A DNA stretch of 64,000 nucleotides from Acinetobacter baumannii (GTDB lineage: Bacteria; Pseudomonadota; Gammaproteobacteria; Pseudomonadales; Moraxellaceae): positions 620,001-684,000 of the forward strand of contig NZ_CP046654.1 in the NCBI RefSeq assembly GCF_009759685.1. Reading direction: 5' to 3'. Each line of letters opens with the position of its first letter. Position 1 is the first letter of the stretch. Below are positions 37,616 to 47,884 of this stretch, piece after piece. The notes under the pieces are model-generated. The model had not been told where the DNA came from. It ran no database searches and worked only from the letters and a program-made list of their open reading frames with translations. Position numbers and translations under genes: made by a program.

Positions 37616-40600
37616 GATTTGACCTCACTTTCAGACGCTACAAGTAAAGCATCGATATTCTCTAGTAACTCTTCTTCCTGGAAAGGTTTACCCATATATT
37701 GACTTACACCTAACGAGAATGCTCGTTCACGATGTTTTTCGCCTGTTCTGGAAGTAATCATAATAATTGGCATGTATTGATGCATATCATGATGTCGTAC
37801 AAGATTGAGAACCTCAAAACCATCCATACGTGGCATTTCAATATCAAGTAGCATCAAATCTGGCTTAATATTTTCTAGCTGTTCTATGGCGTCAACACCA
37901 TCTTTAGCCGTAACCACATCATAGCCTTGGCGTTCAAGTAATCGGGAAGTGACCTTACGCACAGTTACTGAGTCATCTACAATCATGATGAGGCGGCGTT
38001 CATCAGACTCTCGGTGTCTATACACTGCTTCACTAAGTTGTTTATGACGCTGAGTTGACTGAATTTGTCGCGCAATATTTTGTCCATCTAAAATTAAGCA
38101 GACCTGTCCATCACCTAAAATTGTGGCGCCTGCAATTGCTCCAATGCTAGAGAACTGTTGACCAATTGGTTTCACTACAATTTGTGCTCGAGAGCCAATT
38201 AACTGGTCAACAAGTAGTGCCACAGTTTGGCCATTATTGGCTTTAATCATTAACACAGGTAATGAATACATCACACCATTTAAACGTGGTATGGGTTGGT
38301 TACCAACAAATTCAGAAAGATAACGTAATGGATAACGTTTATTTTCATACTCAAATAGTTCTTGAGGACTTTCAAAATACTGCTCTAAAGAGGCTGGTGA
38401 CACTCGAATAATTCGATCGATTTGAGCGAGTGGAATCGCAAATTGTTGATCTGCCACTTTCACCATTAAGGCATCACTTACCGCTACTGTAGTCGGTACG
38501 CGAATCGTAAATGTTGTTCCCTGCCCATAGACGGATTCAACGCTGACATGTCCCCCCAAAGACTTAATATCACTCTGCACGACATCAAGACCTACACCAC
38601 GTCCGGAAATCTGAGTGACTTGCTCTGCTGTACTTAAACCTGGATGGAAAATGAGTTGCAGTATGTCTTGCTGTTCTAAGTCTTGTTCTGGCTTGATCAA
38701 TCTGGCAAGGAGTGCTTTCTGACGTACTTTTTCAACATCAATACCTTGACCATCATCGCTAAAGACAACCACAACATCCGTACCTTGACGCTGAATATTA
38801 AGCTCAATACGCCCTGTTTCCGGTTTATTTGCTTGTTGCCGCTGCGCTCGGTCTTCTAAACCATGGTCAATTGCGTTTCTGAGCATATGCTCAAGCGGAG
38901 TCACTAACCGTTCTAAAATGTTGCGGTCCAACTCACCTTCCGTATTATTTACGAAAAGCTCAGCAGGTCTATTCAATGCTGTAGACGTCTGACGAACAAT
39001 TCGTTGTAAACGCGGCAATAAACGCGAAAATGGGACCAAACGTGTCCGCATTAAACCTTCTTGAATTTCCGCTTGAATTCGTGATTGTTGTAAAAGCAAA
39101 CTTTCGGTATCTCTGATTTTGTCAGATAACGTATTTTTAAAGTCGACCAAGTCCGATGCAGATTCAGCAAGCGATTTCGACAATTGATTTAAAGATGAAT
39201 ACTGGTCCATCTCTAACGGATCAAAGTCGGTATAACGAGAATGTTCAATTCCATGTTTAGCAATAATCTGTGTTTCTAACTCACCTTCCATTCGTCGTAA
39301 CTGATCGGCAAGTCGTTGAATCGCCAACTCCATTTCAACTAGTGTATGGCTAAACTGACTTAGGTCCATTTCAATTCGTGAACGGTTAATGGAATTTTCA
39401 CCAGACAAATCAATCATTTTCTCGATTAAGTCGGCTGAGACACGGATCATTTCATTATTCTGATCCAGACGCTCTGTTTGCTCCCACGCTCCCATCATTG
39501 GTGGAGGCTCTGTACCATCACCTTGTATAAAGGTCATCACTGGTTCTGAGCTAAACAAGTCCGCTCTAGTTAACTTAGTCGGAATCTGGATTGTAGTTTC
39601 AAAGAATTGAATATTTTCTAAACTTTGCTGTAATCCATCGAAATGCTGATAATTGTGGTTGAAAATTGCATCTTTTAACCATGCAATTGCACTTTCTAAT
39701 AAATGATCATAAATATTTGAATTGAAGTGATGCAACGCAAATTGTTCAAAAGCATTTTCTAGTTGGTAGGCAATTGCTTGTACGGCTTCTAAACCCACCA
39801 TTCGTGCACCACCTTTCAAACTGTGCACGGCTCTTTGTAGCTGAAGCAAAATACTACGATTTGTACGCTGTTCAAACCATTGTTTTAATAGCGACTCAGC
39901 CATTTCTAACAATTCAGTAGCTTCTTCTAGGAAGGTCTGTTCAACAACAGCATCAATGTCCTGTTCATCAGCTGCAACTTCATTCTCTTGCGATGTAACC
40001 GAGGTAATTACTTCAACTGGAGTAGCTAACTCGGTAACCGCTGTATCGAATACCTGATCGTGATGAGTTTCTAGCTTTGCAAGAGCAGGTTCAAGTTCTA
40101 CTGGTATCTCATCTATTATTATTTCAGATATCACCTCTTGCTCAGAGAATACCTCACTTTCAGCATCAAATGCCTCAACCACTGATACAGGTTGGAAGTT
40201 AGAGTTTTGACCCGCTCGTTTTAATGCGTTAATTGTGTAAGGAGCTGCATAATCTAGTTGTTGTTCACGCATGATTTGTAAACGATCAGCCAAGTCATCT
40301 TGAACCAAACGAATAAAATCAATTAAATCTGAAGTTGCTACTAATTGCTTTTGAATTAAACGCTCATAAATGCTTTCTAATTCATGGGCAATCAAACCAA
40401 GATACGTTGCCTGAACCATATTTGCTCCCCCTTTCAAGGTATGCAAATAACGCATTAGGTTGTTCAGAGCTGCAAAGTTTTCTTGCTCACCTACCCAAAT
40501 ATTAAGATCGGTATCAATTCCCTCAAGTAATTCTTCAGCTTCCTCAAGAAAGATATCTAAAAGATCAGCATCAAAATTTCGATTCACTTGTGTAGATGAA

Positions 40601-42132
40601 ATATATTGTCGATCTTGCTGCACACTTTGACCTAATACCGCCCAGTCTGCAGAGTCTGAGAAATTCTCTACAGTAGCTACTACTTCTGGCTCTGGTTCAA
40701 TATTGGATATTGGTTCAAAAGATGTCGAATCCTGCTGAGGCAGGTCATTTGATATGTCTGGAGTGTACTGCGTATAAAGTTTTAATTCTTCTAAAATACT
40801 TTGGTGTTGCTTAACAACACCGACTCGCTGACCAGCAGCTAAAGCATCAAATAATTGAATGAGTTGTTGATGCGCTTTTTGATAAATTTCAAATATATAG
40901 TCCGATTGTAATAAAGCAGGTTTATCAAGCAGCACTTCATAACTTTCTTTCAGTTGGCTGGTATATTCATGTAAACCCAACATTGCTTGAGAATGTGTAT
41001 GTTGCAGTAATAAATCAGCCTGTTCTCTTAGGCGTTCAAGATAATCAGGAAACTCATTACGAATACCCTTCTCAAAATCTAATTCTGCATCCAGTAATTC
41101 AGAAACATCTAATTGTAATAATTGCGATACCAAGCCATGAGAAGGCATTAACGGATCTGTTCGGTCACCATGTTGCTCAACATATGCATCCCAAGATTGA
41201 TTAAATTGCTGCAATCTCGCTTCGAGCTGTTCACTTGAACTATATCTAGATAGTAGTTCCAAGCTATCTCGAACAAACTCACGATATTCTTGTAATAATA
41301 AAATTTCTTCAGAGTGAGAAGATAACTCTTCTTGCAGTAGTATTTTAAATAAATGCTCAACTTTGGTACTGGCCTCGAAAATTGTTTCGACCTGCGCCAT
41401 TGCAGAGCTACCACGCAAAGTATGTAAAGCACGTATTAAAGCATTGTAACTGTCATACTGATGTAACTCTTGATCCAAAAATTGATGAATCGTGGCTAAA
41501 TGTTCTTCCGCCTCTTCCATAAATAAGGTCAAAGTTTCATCTAGATTTATTTCAATTTCAGTATGAGTAGCTTGAATGATTGGCTCGGCTAACGAATCTT
41601 GTTCAATATAATCTAGCTCAAGACCAGTCACTGTTTCGGCCGTAAGCGTATTTGAAAGTTGTAAAAGCTCTTCTAAAGCTGGTTCTAAACTTTGCTGTTG
41701 TTGTAGTTGTTGACCTAATAAAATAAGAGGTCTGAAATCTAAGGTATGTGCTCTTTTTTGCTTAAAATTATCTACTAATTTAAGGAAATAGAACTTAAAT
41801 ACTAACTGCACATAGCTCTGGATAGTTGGCGTTAATTGTAAGCTTTGGTTGATTACCCGGTTGAGTGTATCTTCGACTGTCCAGGCAAGTTCAGCTGAAG
41901 ATTTAGCGCCAATCATTCTTCCGGAACCTTTTAAGGTATGGAAATGACGACGAATTTCAGTGAGCTTAGCAATATTCTCAGACTGCATCCATTTATTTAT
42001 CAAAGGTTGCAAATCAACAAAAATCTCTTCAATTTCTTCAATGAAGATCTCAAGAAACTCAGCATCTTGTTCAGAATAGCTATCTTCAGGTAGCGTCATT
42101 GCTTCAGTTAAAGTTTTTAATATTTCTTTCAT
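37612..42132 (-). CDS. chpA: Hybrid chemosensory histidine kinase ChpA
   Basis: A 1506-residue CheA-type kinase of the twitching-motility pathway. Four HPt domains carry phosphorylatable histidines His65, His237, His564 and His770. Three of the four have the H-[TS]-L-K-G context, but the second reads H-T-L-R-G. A dimerisation region at about 895-1030 leads to the HATPase: N box H-M-L-R-N-A-I-D-H-G (1082-1091), D-D-G-Q-G and G-R-G-V-G-L-D. A CheW domain (about 1215-1360) and a receiver with Asp1430 and Lys1482 follow. Pseudomonas ChpA is longer, with more phosphotransfer domains. It phosphorylates PilG and PilH to control pilus extension and retraction. Confidence 0.94.
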   Translation of the reverse strand: MKEILKTLTEAMTLPEDSYSEQDAEFLEIFIEEIEEIFVDLQPLINKWMQSENIAKLTEIRRHFHTLKGSGRMIGAKSSAELAWTVEDTLNRVINQSLQLTPTIQSYVQLVFKFYFLKLVDNFKQKRAHTLDFRPLILLGQQLQQQQSLEPALEELLQLSNTLTAETVTGLELDYIEQDSLAEPIIQATHTEIEINLDETLTLFMEEAEEHLATIHQFLDQELHQYDSYNALIRALHTLRGSSAMAQVETIFEASTKVEHLFKILLQEELSSHSEEILLLQEYREFVRDSLELLSRYSSSEQLEARLQQFNQSWDAYVEQHGDRTDPLMPSHGLVSQLLQLDVSELLDAELDFEKGIRNEFPDYLERLREQADLLLQHTHSQAMLGLHEYTSQLKESYEVLLDKPALLQSDYIFEIYQKAHQQLIQLFDALAAGQRVGVVKQHQSILEELKLYTQYTPDISNDLPQQDSTSFEPISNIEPEPEVVATVENFSDSADWAVLGQSVQQDRQYISSTQVNRNFDADLLDIFLEEAEELLEGIDTDLNIWVGEQENFAALNNLMRYLHTLKGGANMVQATYLGLIAHELESIYERLIQKQLVATSDLIDFIRLVQDDLADRLQIMREQQLDYAAPYTINALKRAGQNSNFQPVSVVEAFDAESEVFSEQEVISEIIIDEIPVELEPALAKLETHHDQVFDTAVTELATPVEVITSVTSQENEVAADEQDIDAVVEQTFLEEATELLEMAESLLKQWFEQRTNRSILLQLQRAVHSLKGGARMVGLEAVQAIAYQLENAFEQFALHHFNSNIYDHLLESAIAWLKDAIFNHNYQHFDGLQQSLENIQFFETTIQIPTKLTRADLFSSEPVMTFIQGDGTEPPPMMGAWEQTERLDQNNEMIRVSADLIEKMIDLSGENSINRSRIEMDLSQFSHTLVEMELAIQRLADQLRRMEGELETQIIAKHGIEHSRYTDFDPLEMDQYSSLNQLSKSLAESASDLVDFKNTLSDKIRDTESLLLQQSRIQAEIQEGLMRTRLVPFSRLLPRLQRIVRQTSTALNRPAELFVNNTEGELDRNILERLVTPLEHMLRNAIDHGLEDRAQRQQANKPETGRIELNIQRQGTDVVVVFSDDGQGIDVEKVRQKALLARLIKPEQDLEQQDILQLIFHPGLSTAEQVTQISGRGVGLDVVQSDIKSLGGHVSVESVYGQGTTFTIRVPTTVAVSDALMVKVADQQFAIPLAQIDRIIRVSPASLEQYFESPQELFEYENKRYPLRYLSEFVGNQPIPRLNGVMYSLPVLMIKANNGQTVALLVDQLIGSRAQIVVKPIGQQFSSIGAIAGATILGDGQVCLILDGQNIARQIQSTQRHKQLSEAVYRHRESDERRLIMIVDDSVTVRKVTSRLLERQGYDVVTAKDGVDAIEQLENIKPDLMLLDIEMPRMDGFEVLNLVRHHDMHQYMPIIMITSRTGEKHRERAFSLGVSQYMGKPFQEEELLENIDALLVASESEVKS

Positions 42133-42278
42133 AGCAAAGGCTTCTTTTGCTTACCCCCTGAGTGGGGAAAACTACAGAGTCAACACCAGAAAAATAACTA
42201 TCTCCCCAATATTTGTCTGGCGCTGCTCATACTTTTAAAAGAATAGCGATATGAGAATAGCTATTCTTATCCCCCAAT

Positions 42279-44357
42279 TTAGTCAGGTAATTTAAAGTCC
42301 GTTACTGACTCACGTAATGACTCTGCCATATTCGCCAACTCTGATACGGAGCGAGCAGTATCAAACGTTGCCGTTGTTGTTTGCGAAGTAATTTCTTGTA
42401 CAACCGTCATGGTGGTTGCAATGTGACTCGCAGATGCTGACTGAAGTTTTGCTGCGTCGGAAATGCTCGCAATCAGTTTTGCCAAGTCACCCGATACTTT
42501 TTGGATTTCATCCAGTGCAATACCCGCATCTTTTGCCAAATTCGCACCACGTACAACTTCCGTCGTTGTTTGTTCCATTGAAATAACGGCTTCGTTGGTA
42601 TCGGTCTGAATTGTTTTAACCAGTGTTTCGATCTGTTTGGTTGCAGATGCTGAGCGCTCAGCAAGACGTTGTACTTCATCGGCAACCACGGCGAAACCAC
42701 GGCCAGCCTCACCTGCCATAGATGCTTGAATTGCTGCATTTAATGCAAGGATGTTCGTTTGGTCTGCAATATCGTTAATGAGCGATACGATGTTACCAAT
42801 TTCTTGAGAAGACTCACCTAAGCGCTTAATACGTTTAGAAGTTTCCTGAATCTGCTCACGAATAGTATCCATACCTTCAATTGAACGATTTACCACTTGT
42901 GCACCATTTGATGCAATTTGTACTGAACGCTGTGCTACTTCCGCAGATTCAGAAGCGTTGGCAGATACTTGGTCAATTGACTGTGCCATTTCATTCATGG
43001 CAGTAGAAGCACCTGCAATTTCTTGTGCCTGATGTTCTGATGCCTCTGCTAACTGGTTAGTAATACTTTGCGTATCTTGTGTGTAGCGTGCAACTTCCTG
43101 AGAGGTTTCATGAATTCGTGAAACCAAATCTCGCAGTTGGTCAATTGCGAAGTTAATCGAGTCGGCAATGGCACCCGTAAAGTCTTCAGATACAGTTGCA
43201 TATGAACGTAAGTCACCATCCGCCAAATCGGCAATTTCATCAAGTAAACGTAAAATCGCATTCTGGTTACGGTCATATTCTTCCTGTAATCGAGCAACAC
43301 GTTGCTTATCCATTACACTACGTAGTGTAATTAACTTGAATACAGAGAAAATTAGTCCGCCTAATGAAAGAATAAGAACAGCACCTAAAAATAAGGTGAG
43401 CCAGTTCTTTCTTGCAACATCAGATAAATGTCCTAGACTTTCCAACATTACATCCGATTTAGAGAAAATCTGAGAAGAAGCCTGACGAACATTGACAATC
43501 TGGCTACCATTTTTTAATACCGTTGCAGCAGCAGATTTTAAGACTTTGTCATATTCAGACTTAATACTTTCTAAAGATTCACGTAAAGCCGGATCAGCAA
43601 TACGATCAACACCTAACTCGGCATTACCATTCAGTTCAGCATTTAAATAGGTACCAAAAGTCTCAATATCGACACTAAAGTCACTAGTTGATACATTTCC
43701 GTCTGTACCACTTAACACCGAGTTAATCGAACGTAAAATACGTTCTGCAATAAATACCTGGTTTTTAGCAATAATTACCTGACTACTTGGCAAACCTTGG
43801 CGAGCCATTTGGTCGACCATCAAGTTATATTCTGCCTGAATCTCTGGAACCGTTTCACTAATCGAGATGTTGGTATCATATAACTGGTTAAGAACTCGTT
43901 GATGTGATGAAATCAAATCAATATTTTTTGAAACCTCACCCCATATTTTCTCAACTTTTTGATATTCATCGGTCGACTTACCGTGAATATTTTCAATTTC
44001 AAGTAAGTTCTCATCAAAGTCTTTTTTAGATTGCTGTAGCTTTGTGATCGCCTCTTGAGAACCCGACTCTGTTGCTTCAGTTGCTTGCTTAGAAATGGTT
44101 TGAGATAACAGACGTAACTCACCAAGACTTCGAATTAACTGGTTATGACGAGGTACATTATAAAATAGATAAGCTAATGAAATTAACGCACATACTAAAC
44201 ATAACAGCGCTGCATAAAGGATAGGCTTGGACTTTTCACTTTCCCCAAATAAACTGGCAAACTGCTCAATTTTTGACTGGATTTTTGCAATAAAATTGAC
44301 ACTCGATTTTCCGGTAGCACCGCGATTGCCACTTTTCTTTTTAAGTTTAAAGCCCAT
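42279..44357 (-). CDS. pilJ: Twitching-motility chemoreceptor PilJ
   Basis: A 692-residue methyl-accepting chemotaxis protein. Membrane helix 1 at about residues 46-66 and helix 2 at about 319-343 enclose a periplasmic PilJ-type helical sensor. A HAMP-like linker and a long signalling coiled coil follow. The hairpin tip is at about 540-565 ([20 protein letters not shown]). The start at 44357 is chosen over one twelve codons upstream because GGGGAG lies seven bases before it. It sits between pilI and chpA; no pilK methyltransferase gene is present. It probably senses pilus state or surface contact. Confidence 0.94.
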   Translation of the reverse strand: MGFKLKKKSGNRGATGKSSVNFIAKIQSKIEQFASLFGESEKSKPILYAALLCLVCALISLAYLFYNVPRHNQLIRSLGELRLLSQTISKQATEATESGSQEAITKLQQSKKDFDENLLEIENIHGKSTDEYQKVEKIWGEVSKNIDLISSHQRVLNQLYDTNISISETVPEIQAEYNLMVDQMARQGLPSSQVIIAKNQVFIAERILRSINSVLSGTDGNVSTSDFSVDIETFGTYLNAELNGNAELGVDRIADPALRESLESIKSEYDKVLKSAAATVLKNGSQIVNVRQASSQIFSKSDVMLESLGHLSDVARKNWLTLFLGAVLILSLGGLIFSVFKLITLRSVMDKQRVARLQEEYDRNQNAILRLLDEIADLADGDLRSYATVSEDFTGAIADSINFAIDQLRDLVSRIHETSQEVARYTQDTQSITNQLAEASEHQAQEIAGASTAMNEMAQSIDQVSANASESAEVAQRSVQIASNGAQVVNRSIEGMDTIREQIQETSKRIKRLGESSQEIGNIVSLINDIADQTNILALNAAIQASMAGEAGRGFAVVADEVQRLAERSASATKQIETLVKTIQTDTNEAVISMEQTTTEVVRGANLAKDAGIALDEIQKVSGDLAKLIASISDAAKLQSASASHIATTMTVVQEITSQTTTATFDTARSVSELANMAESLRESVTDFKLPD

Positions 44358-44403
44358 ACAGCTTCTCCCCAGAAAAATACGCTGTTCATTCACAGCATAA
44401 AAA

Positions 44404-44940
44404 TTAGTTTATAAATTTTGTCGATGCGTTCATGTAGTGTGGGTTTTGCAATAACCGACTAAATAAAAAGACATGCCAATGTTGATTGTGTTGGTGAAAA
44501 TACCCTTGGCAATATTCTTTTAGGTTTTCCCCTAAGTCTAAACTCTCAGAAAAAAAACTTTTTTTATTAAAGTGCTGAATCCCCAAAACCTGATCCACAA
44601 CCAACCCCACATATTGGTCATGATGGCTAATACACAGCACTTTTTGGGTAGACGAAAATGAACTCCGCTGCCCTGAAATAAAATGAGCCAAATCAGATAC
44701 CGAAAGTAACCTTCCACGAATGTTTGCCAATCCCTTGACCCAACTTTGAGTATTTGGAACTGGTGTATATTTCGGTGGATAGATAACTTCTGACACTTCC
44801 CCAAGTGGTGCGACGAAGTATTGCCCTCTCATTTCAAAAGCAATTCCTGACCATCGCTGTGCTTCATTTTGAACTGAAGCGTAATTCTTATTACCCCGTT
44901 TAGACAAACGAAGTAACTCGATAAATCCATTCGCTGCCAT
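44404..44940 (-). CDS. pilI: CheW-like adaptor PilI
   Basis: A 178-residue CheW-domain protein that couples PilJ to ChpA. The domain starts near residue 35 ([15 protein letters not shown]). It includes [18 protein letters not shown] and [11 protein letters not shown], both classical CheW elements. It lies 10 bases upstream of the longest pilJ reading and about 60 bases after pilH. A small hairpin (arms 44955-44960 and 44970-44975) lies in that gap. Confidence 0.93.
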   Translation of the reverse strand: MAANGFIELLRLSKRGNKNYASVQNEAQRWSGIAFEMRGQYFVAPLGEVSEVIYPPKYTPVPNTQSWVKGLANIRGRLLSVSDLAHFISGQRSSFSSTQKVLCISHHDQYVGLVVDQVLGIQHFNKKSFFSESLDLGENLKEYCQGYFHQHNQHWHVFLFSRLLQNPHYMNASTKFIN

Positions 44941-45000
44941 ACTCGATCCTATAAAACGGGCGTATTTATCCCGTTATTTATGTTTTTATGGATGGATGAG

Positions 45001-45363
45001 TTAATTTAGAAATTGTTTAATTACATCAATTAATTGCTTTTCTTCGATTGGCTTGATTAAGTAATCGATTGCGCCTTGACGTTTACCCCATACTCGGTCA
45101 GTTGCCTGATCTTTAGTACTCACAATCACCACCGGAATATGCTTCGTGTCTTCATCACGGGTAATCTGGCGCGTTGCCTGAAAACCATTTACACCTGGCA
45201 TGACCACATCCATTAATACCAAGTCAGGCTGCTCAGCTTTTGCCAAAGTCACACCATCTGCACCGTTAGATGCTTCAAGTACGTCATAGCCATGCTTAGT
45301 TAGGATTTCTTTAAAACGAAAAGTTTCTGTTGGTGAGTCATCAACAATGAGAATACGTGCCAT
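45001..45363 (-). CDS. pilH: Response regulator PilH
   Basis: A 120-residue stand-alone receiver domain. The acidic pocket is V-D-D, phospho-acceptor Asp52 is in L-M-D-V-V-M-P, and the switch Thr/Ser and Lys are in V-S-T-K-D and L-I-K-P-I. The start at 45363 is used because the five-codon extension is not conserved in receivers. In Pseudomonas PilH favours pilus retraction and may act as a phosphate sink. Directly after pilG. Confidence 0.94.
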   Translation of the reverse strand: MARILIVDDSPTETFRFKEILTKHGYDVLEASNGADGVTLAKAEQPDLVLMDVVMPGVNGFQATRQITRDEDTKHIPVVIVSTKDQATDRVWGKRQGAIDYLIKPIEEKQLIDVIKQFLN

Positions 45364-45386
45364 TTCTTTTGCCCTCAAATTACTTA

Positions 45387-45770
45387 TTATGAACTTACAT
45401 GATTACGAATCGCATTTAGCAATTCATCTTTGCTAAAAGGTTTCGTCAAGTATTCATCTGAACCTACCACACGCCCTTTTGCCTGATCAAATAAACCATC
45501 TTTACTAGAGAGCATGATAACGGGAATGTTCTGATAATTTTGAGAGTTCTTAATCAGAGCACAAGTTTGATAACCGTCTAAACGAGGCATCATGATATCT
45601 ACAAAAACAATATCCGGATTCGCTTCAGCAATTTTAGATAAAGCTTCAAATCCATCGACAGCAGTAATCACTTCGCAACCTTCGCGTTGCAATAGAGTTT
45701 CTGCGGTACGGCGTATAGTTTTTGAGTCATCAATAACCATTACTTTCAGATTTTGGAATGCATCTTCCAT
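45387..45770 (-). CDS. pilG: Response regulator PilG
   Basis: A 127-residue receiver domain, first gene of the pilGHIJ-chpA-chpC operon. Phospho-acceptor Asp58 is in F-V-D-I-M-M-P-R-L-D-G, the switch lysine is in L-T-K-P-F, and the N-terminal V-I-D-D-S pocket is intact. PilG promotes pilus extension and raises cAMP signalling in Pseudomonas. The following pilH starts 23 bases on. Its promoter must lie in the AT-rich 280-base gap shared with the exported coiled-coil gene. Confidence 0.94.
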   Translation of the reverse strand: MEDAFQNLKVMVIDDSKTIRRTAETLLQREGCEVITAVDGFEALSKIAEANPDIVFVDIMMPRLDGYQTCALIKNSQNYQNIPVIMLSSKDGLFDQAKGRVVGSDEYLTKPFSKDELLNAIRNHVSS

Positions 45771-46052
45771 TTAATCTTCCATCCCCATAACATAAAATAT
45801 AAATGCAATTTAACTTAAATTTGTTTTTACAGATTTATACGCATTTTTAACATATCTATACTTCTATTTTCAATGTAAGCTTTTTGTCTACTTTCTCATT
45901 TATAAACAATAACTTTTAACCTCATCACACTTTCAAAAAAATTATCATTTTTTTTATAATGTTGATATTTTTATTCAGTTAAATAATAACTAATATATTT
46001 AAGATTAATTATTTAAAAATAAGTGACTTACCTTTCTTTTTTGGGGAATTTT

Positions 46053-46691
46053 ATGAATAAGCGGATGAAATATGCCTTTTATAGGAACTGCTTGTCTGTA
46101 TCTATAGGCATTGCCTCTTGCGGAGCACTGTTTTTCTCTTCCCCAACGTTGGCTGCAAATGCTGCTCCTAAAGCTGTCTGGTATCGTTATTATGATCAGC
46201 ATGGTATTGCGAATATTAGTACATCCGTAACGCCGGCTCATATTCGCTATGGATATGAAGCACTCGATCAGAATATGCAGGTCATTAAAAGAAATCATCC
46301 TTATAATTCTGAAGCCGATTTAAATCAGTCCTCACAGCGTGCATTATCAGCTCGATATAGAGAAGAAGATAACAAATTAAAAAGAGCATATAGCAATAGT
46401 AAAACTGCGACGATTAAAAGAGACCAAGCATTATTGGCAATTAAAAAACAAATAAATTATCAGCAGGACCAACTGAGTCAATTACAACAAGACAAAATTT
46501 TATTTAAACGGCAAGAAATGGAATATTTTCGTAAGGGTGAACAAGTTCCCGAAAGACATAAAACCTTGATTGAAAACAATCTTATGAATATTAATAAGGT
46601 TAAACAAACACTTGAAATACTTTCGAAAACCTATAATCGCACCAATAAAGATTATGAAAATATTATCGAACGTTTAAAAAAGCTTGAATAA
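46053..46691 (+). CDS. Exported coiled-coil protein, DUF4124-like N terminus
   Basis: A 212-residue protein with a signal peptide (hydrophobic stretch then T-L-A-A-N-A, about 34 residues). The start at 46053 has a GGGGA site; a GTG at 46023 would spoil the signal peptide. The mature N terminus W-Y-R-Y-Y-D-Q-H-G-I-A-N-I-S resembles the DUF4124 pattern (Y-[RK]-W-x-D-x-x-G). The remainder is a charged coiled coil (about 100-212) rich in K, Q and E. Probably periplasmic, function unknown. It is divergent from pilG and 59 bases upstream of the RND adaptor. Confidence 0.75.
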   Translation: MNKRMKYAFYRNCLSVSIGIASCGALFFSSPTLAANAAPKAVWYRYYDQHGIANISTSVTPAHIRYGYEALDQNMQVIKRNHPYNSEADLNQSSQRALSARYREEDNKLKRAYSNSKTATIKRDQALLAIKKQINYQQDQLSQLQQDKILFKRQEMEYFRKGEQVPERHKTLIENNLMNINKVKQTLEILSKTYNRTNKDYENIIERLKKLE

Positions 46692-46750
46692 GGTTACAGC
46701 TTTATCAAGAATAGGGGCAAAATAAAATTTGAATTACAGGATGATGCTGT

Positions 46751-47869
46751 ATGCGCACAACGCATCTTACCCCTTCTACTTTTTTTAAATTAAGCTTGAT
46801 CAGTCTGAGTTTAATCTTAGCTGCATGTAACCAGCAAGAAGTACCAAAAACAACAGCATCTGAACCTAAAAAAATTGAACTCATTCCTCAAGATTTAATT
46901 CCTGTAAAAGAAGGCTCACTCGCCGCTCAAACCGCTTTTACAGGAACTATTCGTGCAGTACAACAAAGTTCTATTCAAGCCCAAGTTAGTGCAACAGCGA
47001 CTGCCGTTACAGCCAATGTAGGTCAAAAGGTACAAAAAGGCCAAGTTTTAGTTAGATTAAATAATCAAGACAACGCTGCACGCTTAGCTCAGGCACAGGC
47101 TAATCTTGCTTCTGCTCAGGCACAAGCAGAACTTGCACGTAATTTGATGAATCGAAAACAAAGATTACTCAATCAAGGCTTTATTGCCCGTGTAGAGTTT
47201 GAGCAAAGTCAGGTGGATTATAAAGGTCAACTTGAAAGTGTTAGAGCTCAACAAGCCAATGTGGATATTGCTAAAAAAGCTGATCGAGACGGTATTATTA
47301 CCAGCCCCATTTCAGGTGTTATTACAAAACGACAAGTTGAACCGGGACAAACCGTTTCGGTTGGACAAACATTATTTGAAATCGTTAATCCGGATCAATT
47401 AGAAATACAAGCGAAACTACCTATTGAACAACAATCTGCCTTAAAAGTAGGTAGCTCTATCCAGTATCAGATTCAGGGTAACTCGAAACAATTACATGCC
47501 ATACTGACTCGTATCTCACCTGTAGCAGATCAAGATAGCCGACAAATTGAATTCTTTGCGAGCCCTAAAGAAGCGATTGATTCATTAAGTATTGGTGCGT
47601 TCATTAACGGTATTATTTTGCATAATGATAGCAATCAGGGACAAACCATTCCTTTAGATAGTATTCAAAATCTGCAACATGATCCTTTTGTATGGGTAAT
47701 ACGCAATCAAACGATTCAGAAAGTCAAAATTCGAGTGGTTGAACAACGATACAACGAAAATATCGCTTTAGTTCAGGGTTTACAAAGTACAGATCAGGTA
47801 AGTCGTATCCAGTTTGAAGATTCTGATATCAATAAAAAAGTGACGCTTACAACCGAAAAAAATAAATAA
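46751..47869 (+). CDS. RND efflux periplasmic adaptor lipoprotein
   Basis: A 372-residue membrane-fusion protein. Lipobox L-A-A-C with Cys26 anchors it in the inner membrane. A lipoyl half-motif, a helical hairpin at about residues 100-165 (A-Q-A-Q-A-N-L-A-S-A-Q-A-Q-A-E-L), the second lipoyl half (D-G-I-I-T-S-P-I-S-G-V-I) and beta-barrel and proximal domains follow in the usual order. It links the RND pump to an outer-membrane channel. The gap of 15 bases to the permease gene shows an operon. No regulator is adjacent. It is not AdeA, AdeF or AdeI as I recall those sequences. Confidence 0.9.
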   Translation: MRTTHLTPSTFFKLSLISLSLILAACNQQEVPKTTASEPKKIELIPQDLIPVKEGSLAAQTAFTGTIRAVQQSSIQAQVSATATAVTANVGQKVQKGQVLVRLNNQDNAARLAQAQANLASAQAQAELARNLMNRKQRLLNQGFIARVEFEQSQVDYKGQLESVRAQQANVDIAKKADRDGIITSPISGVITKRQVEPGQTVSVGQTLFEIVNPDQLEIQAKLPIEQQSALKVGSSIQYQIQGNSKQLHAILTRISPVADQDSRQIEFFASPKEAIDSLSIGAFINGIILHNDSNQGQTIPLDSIQNLQHDPFVWVIRNQTIQKVKIRVVEQRYNENIALVQGLQSTDQVSRIQFEDSDINKKVTLTTEKNK

Positions 47870-47884
47870 GGTAGCAAATAGCTT

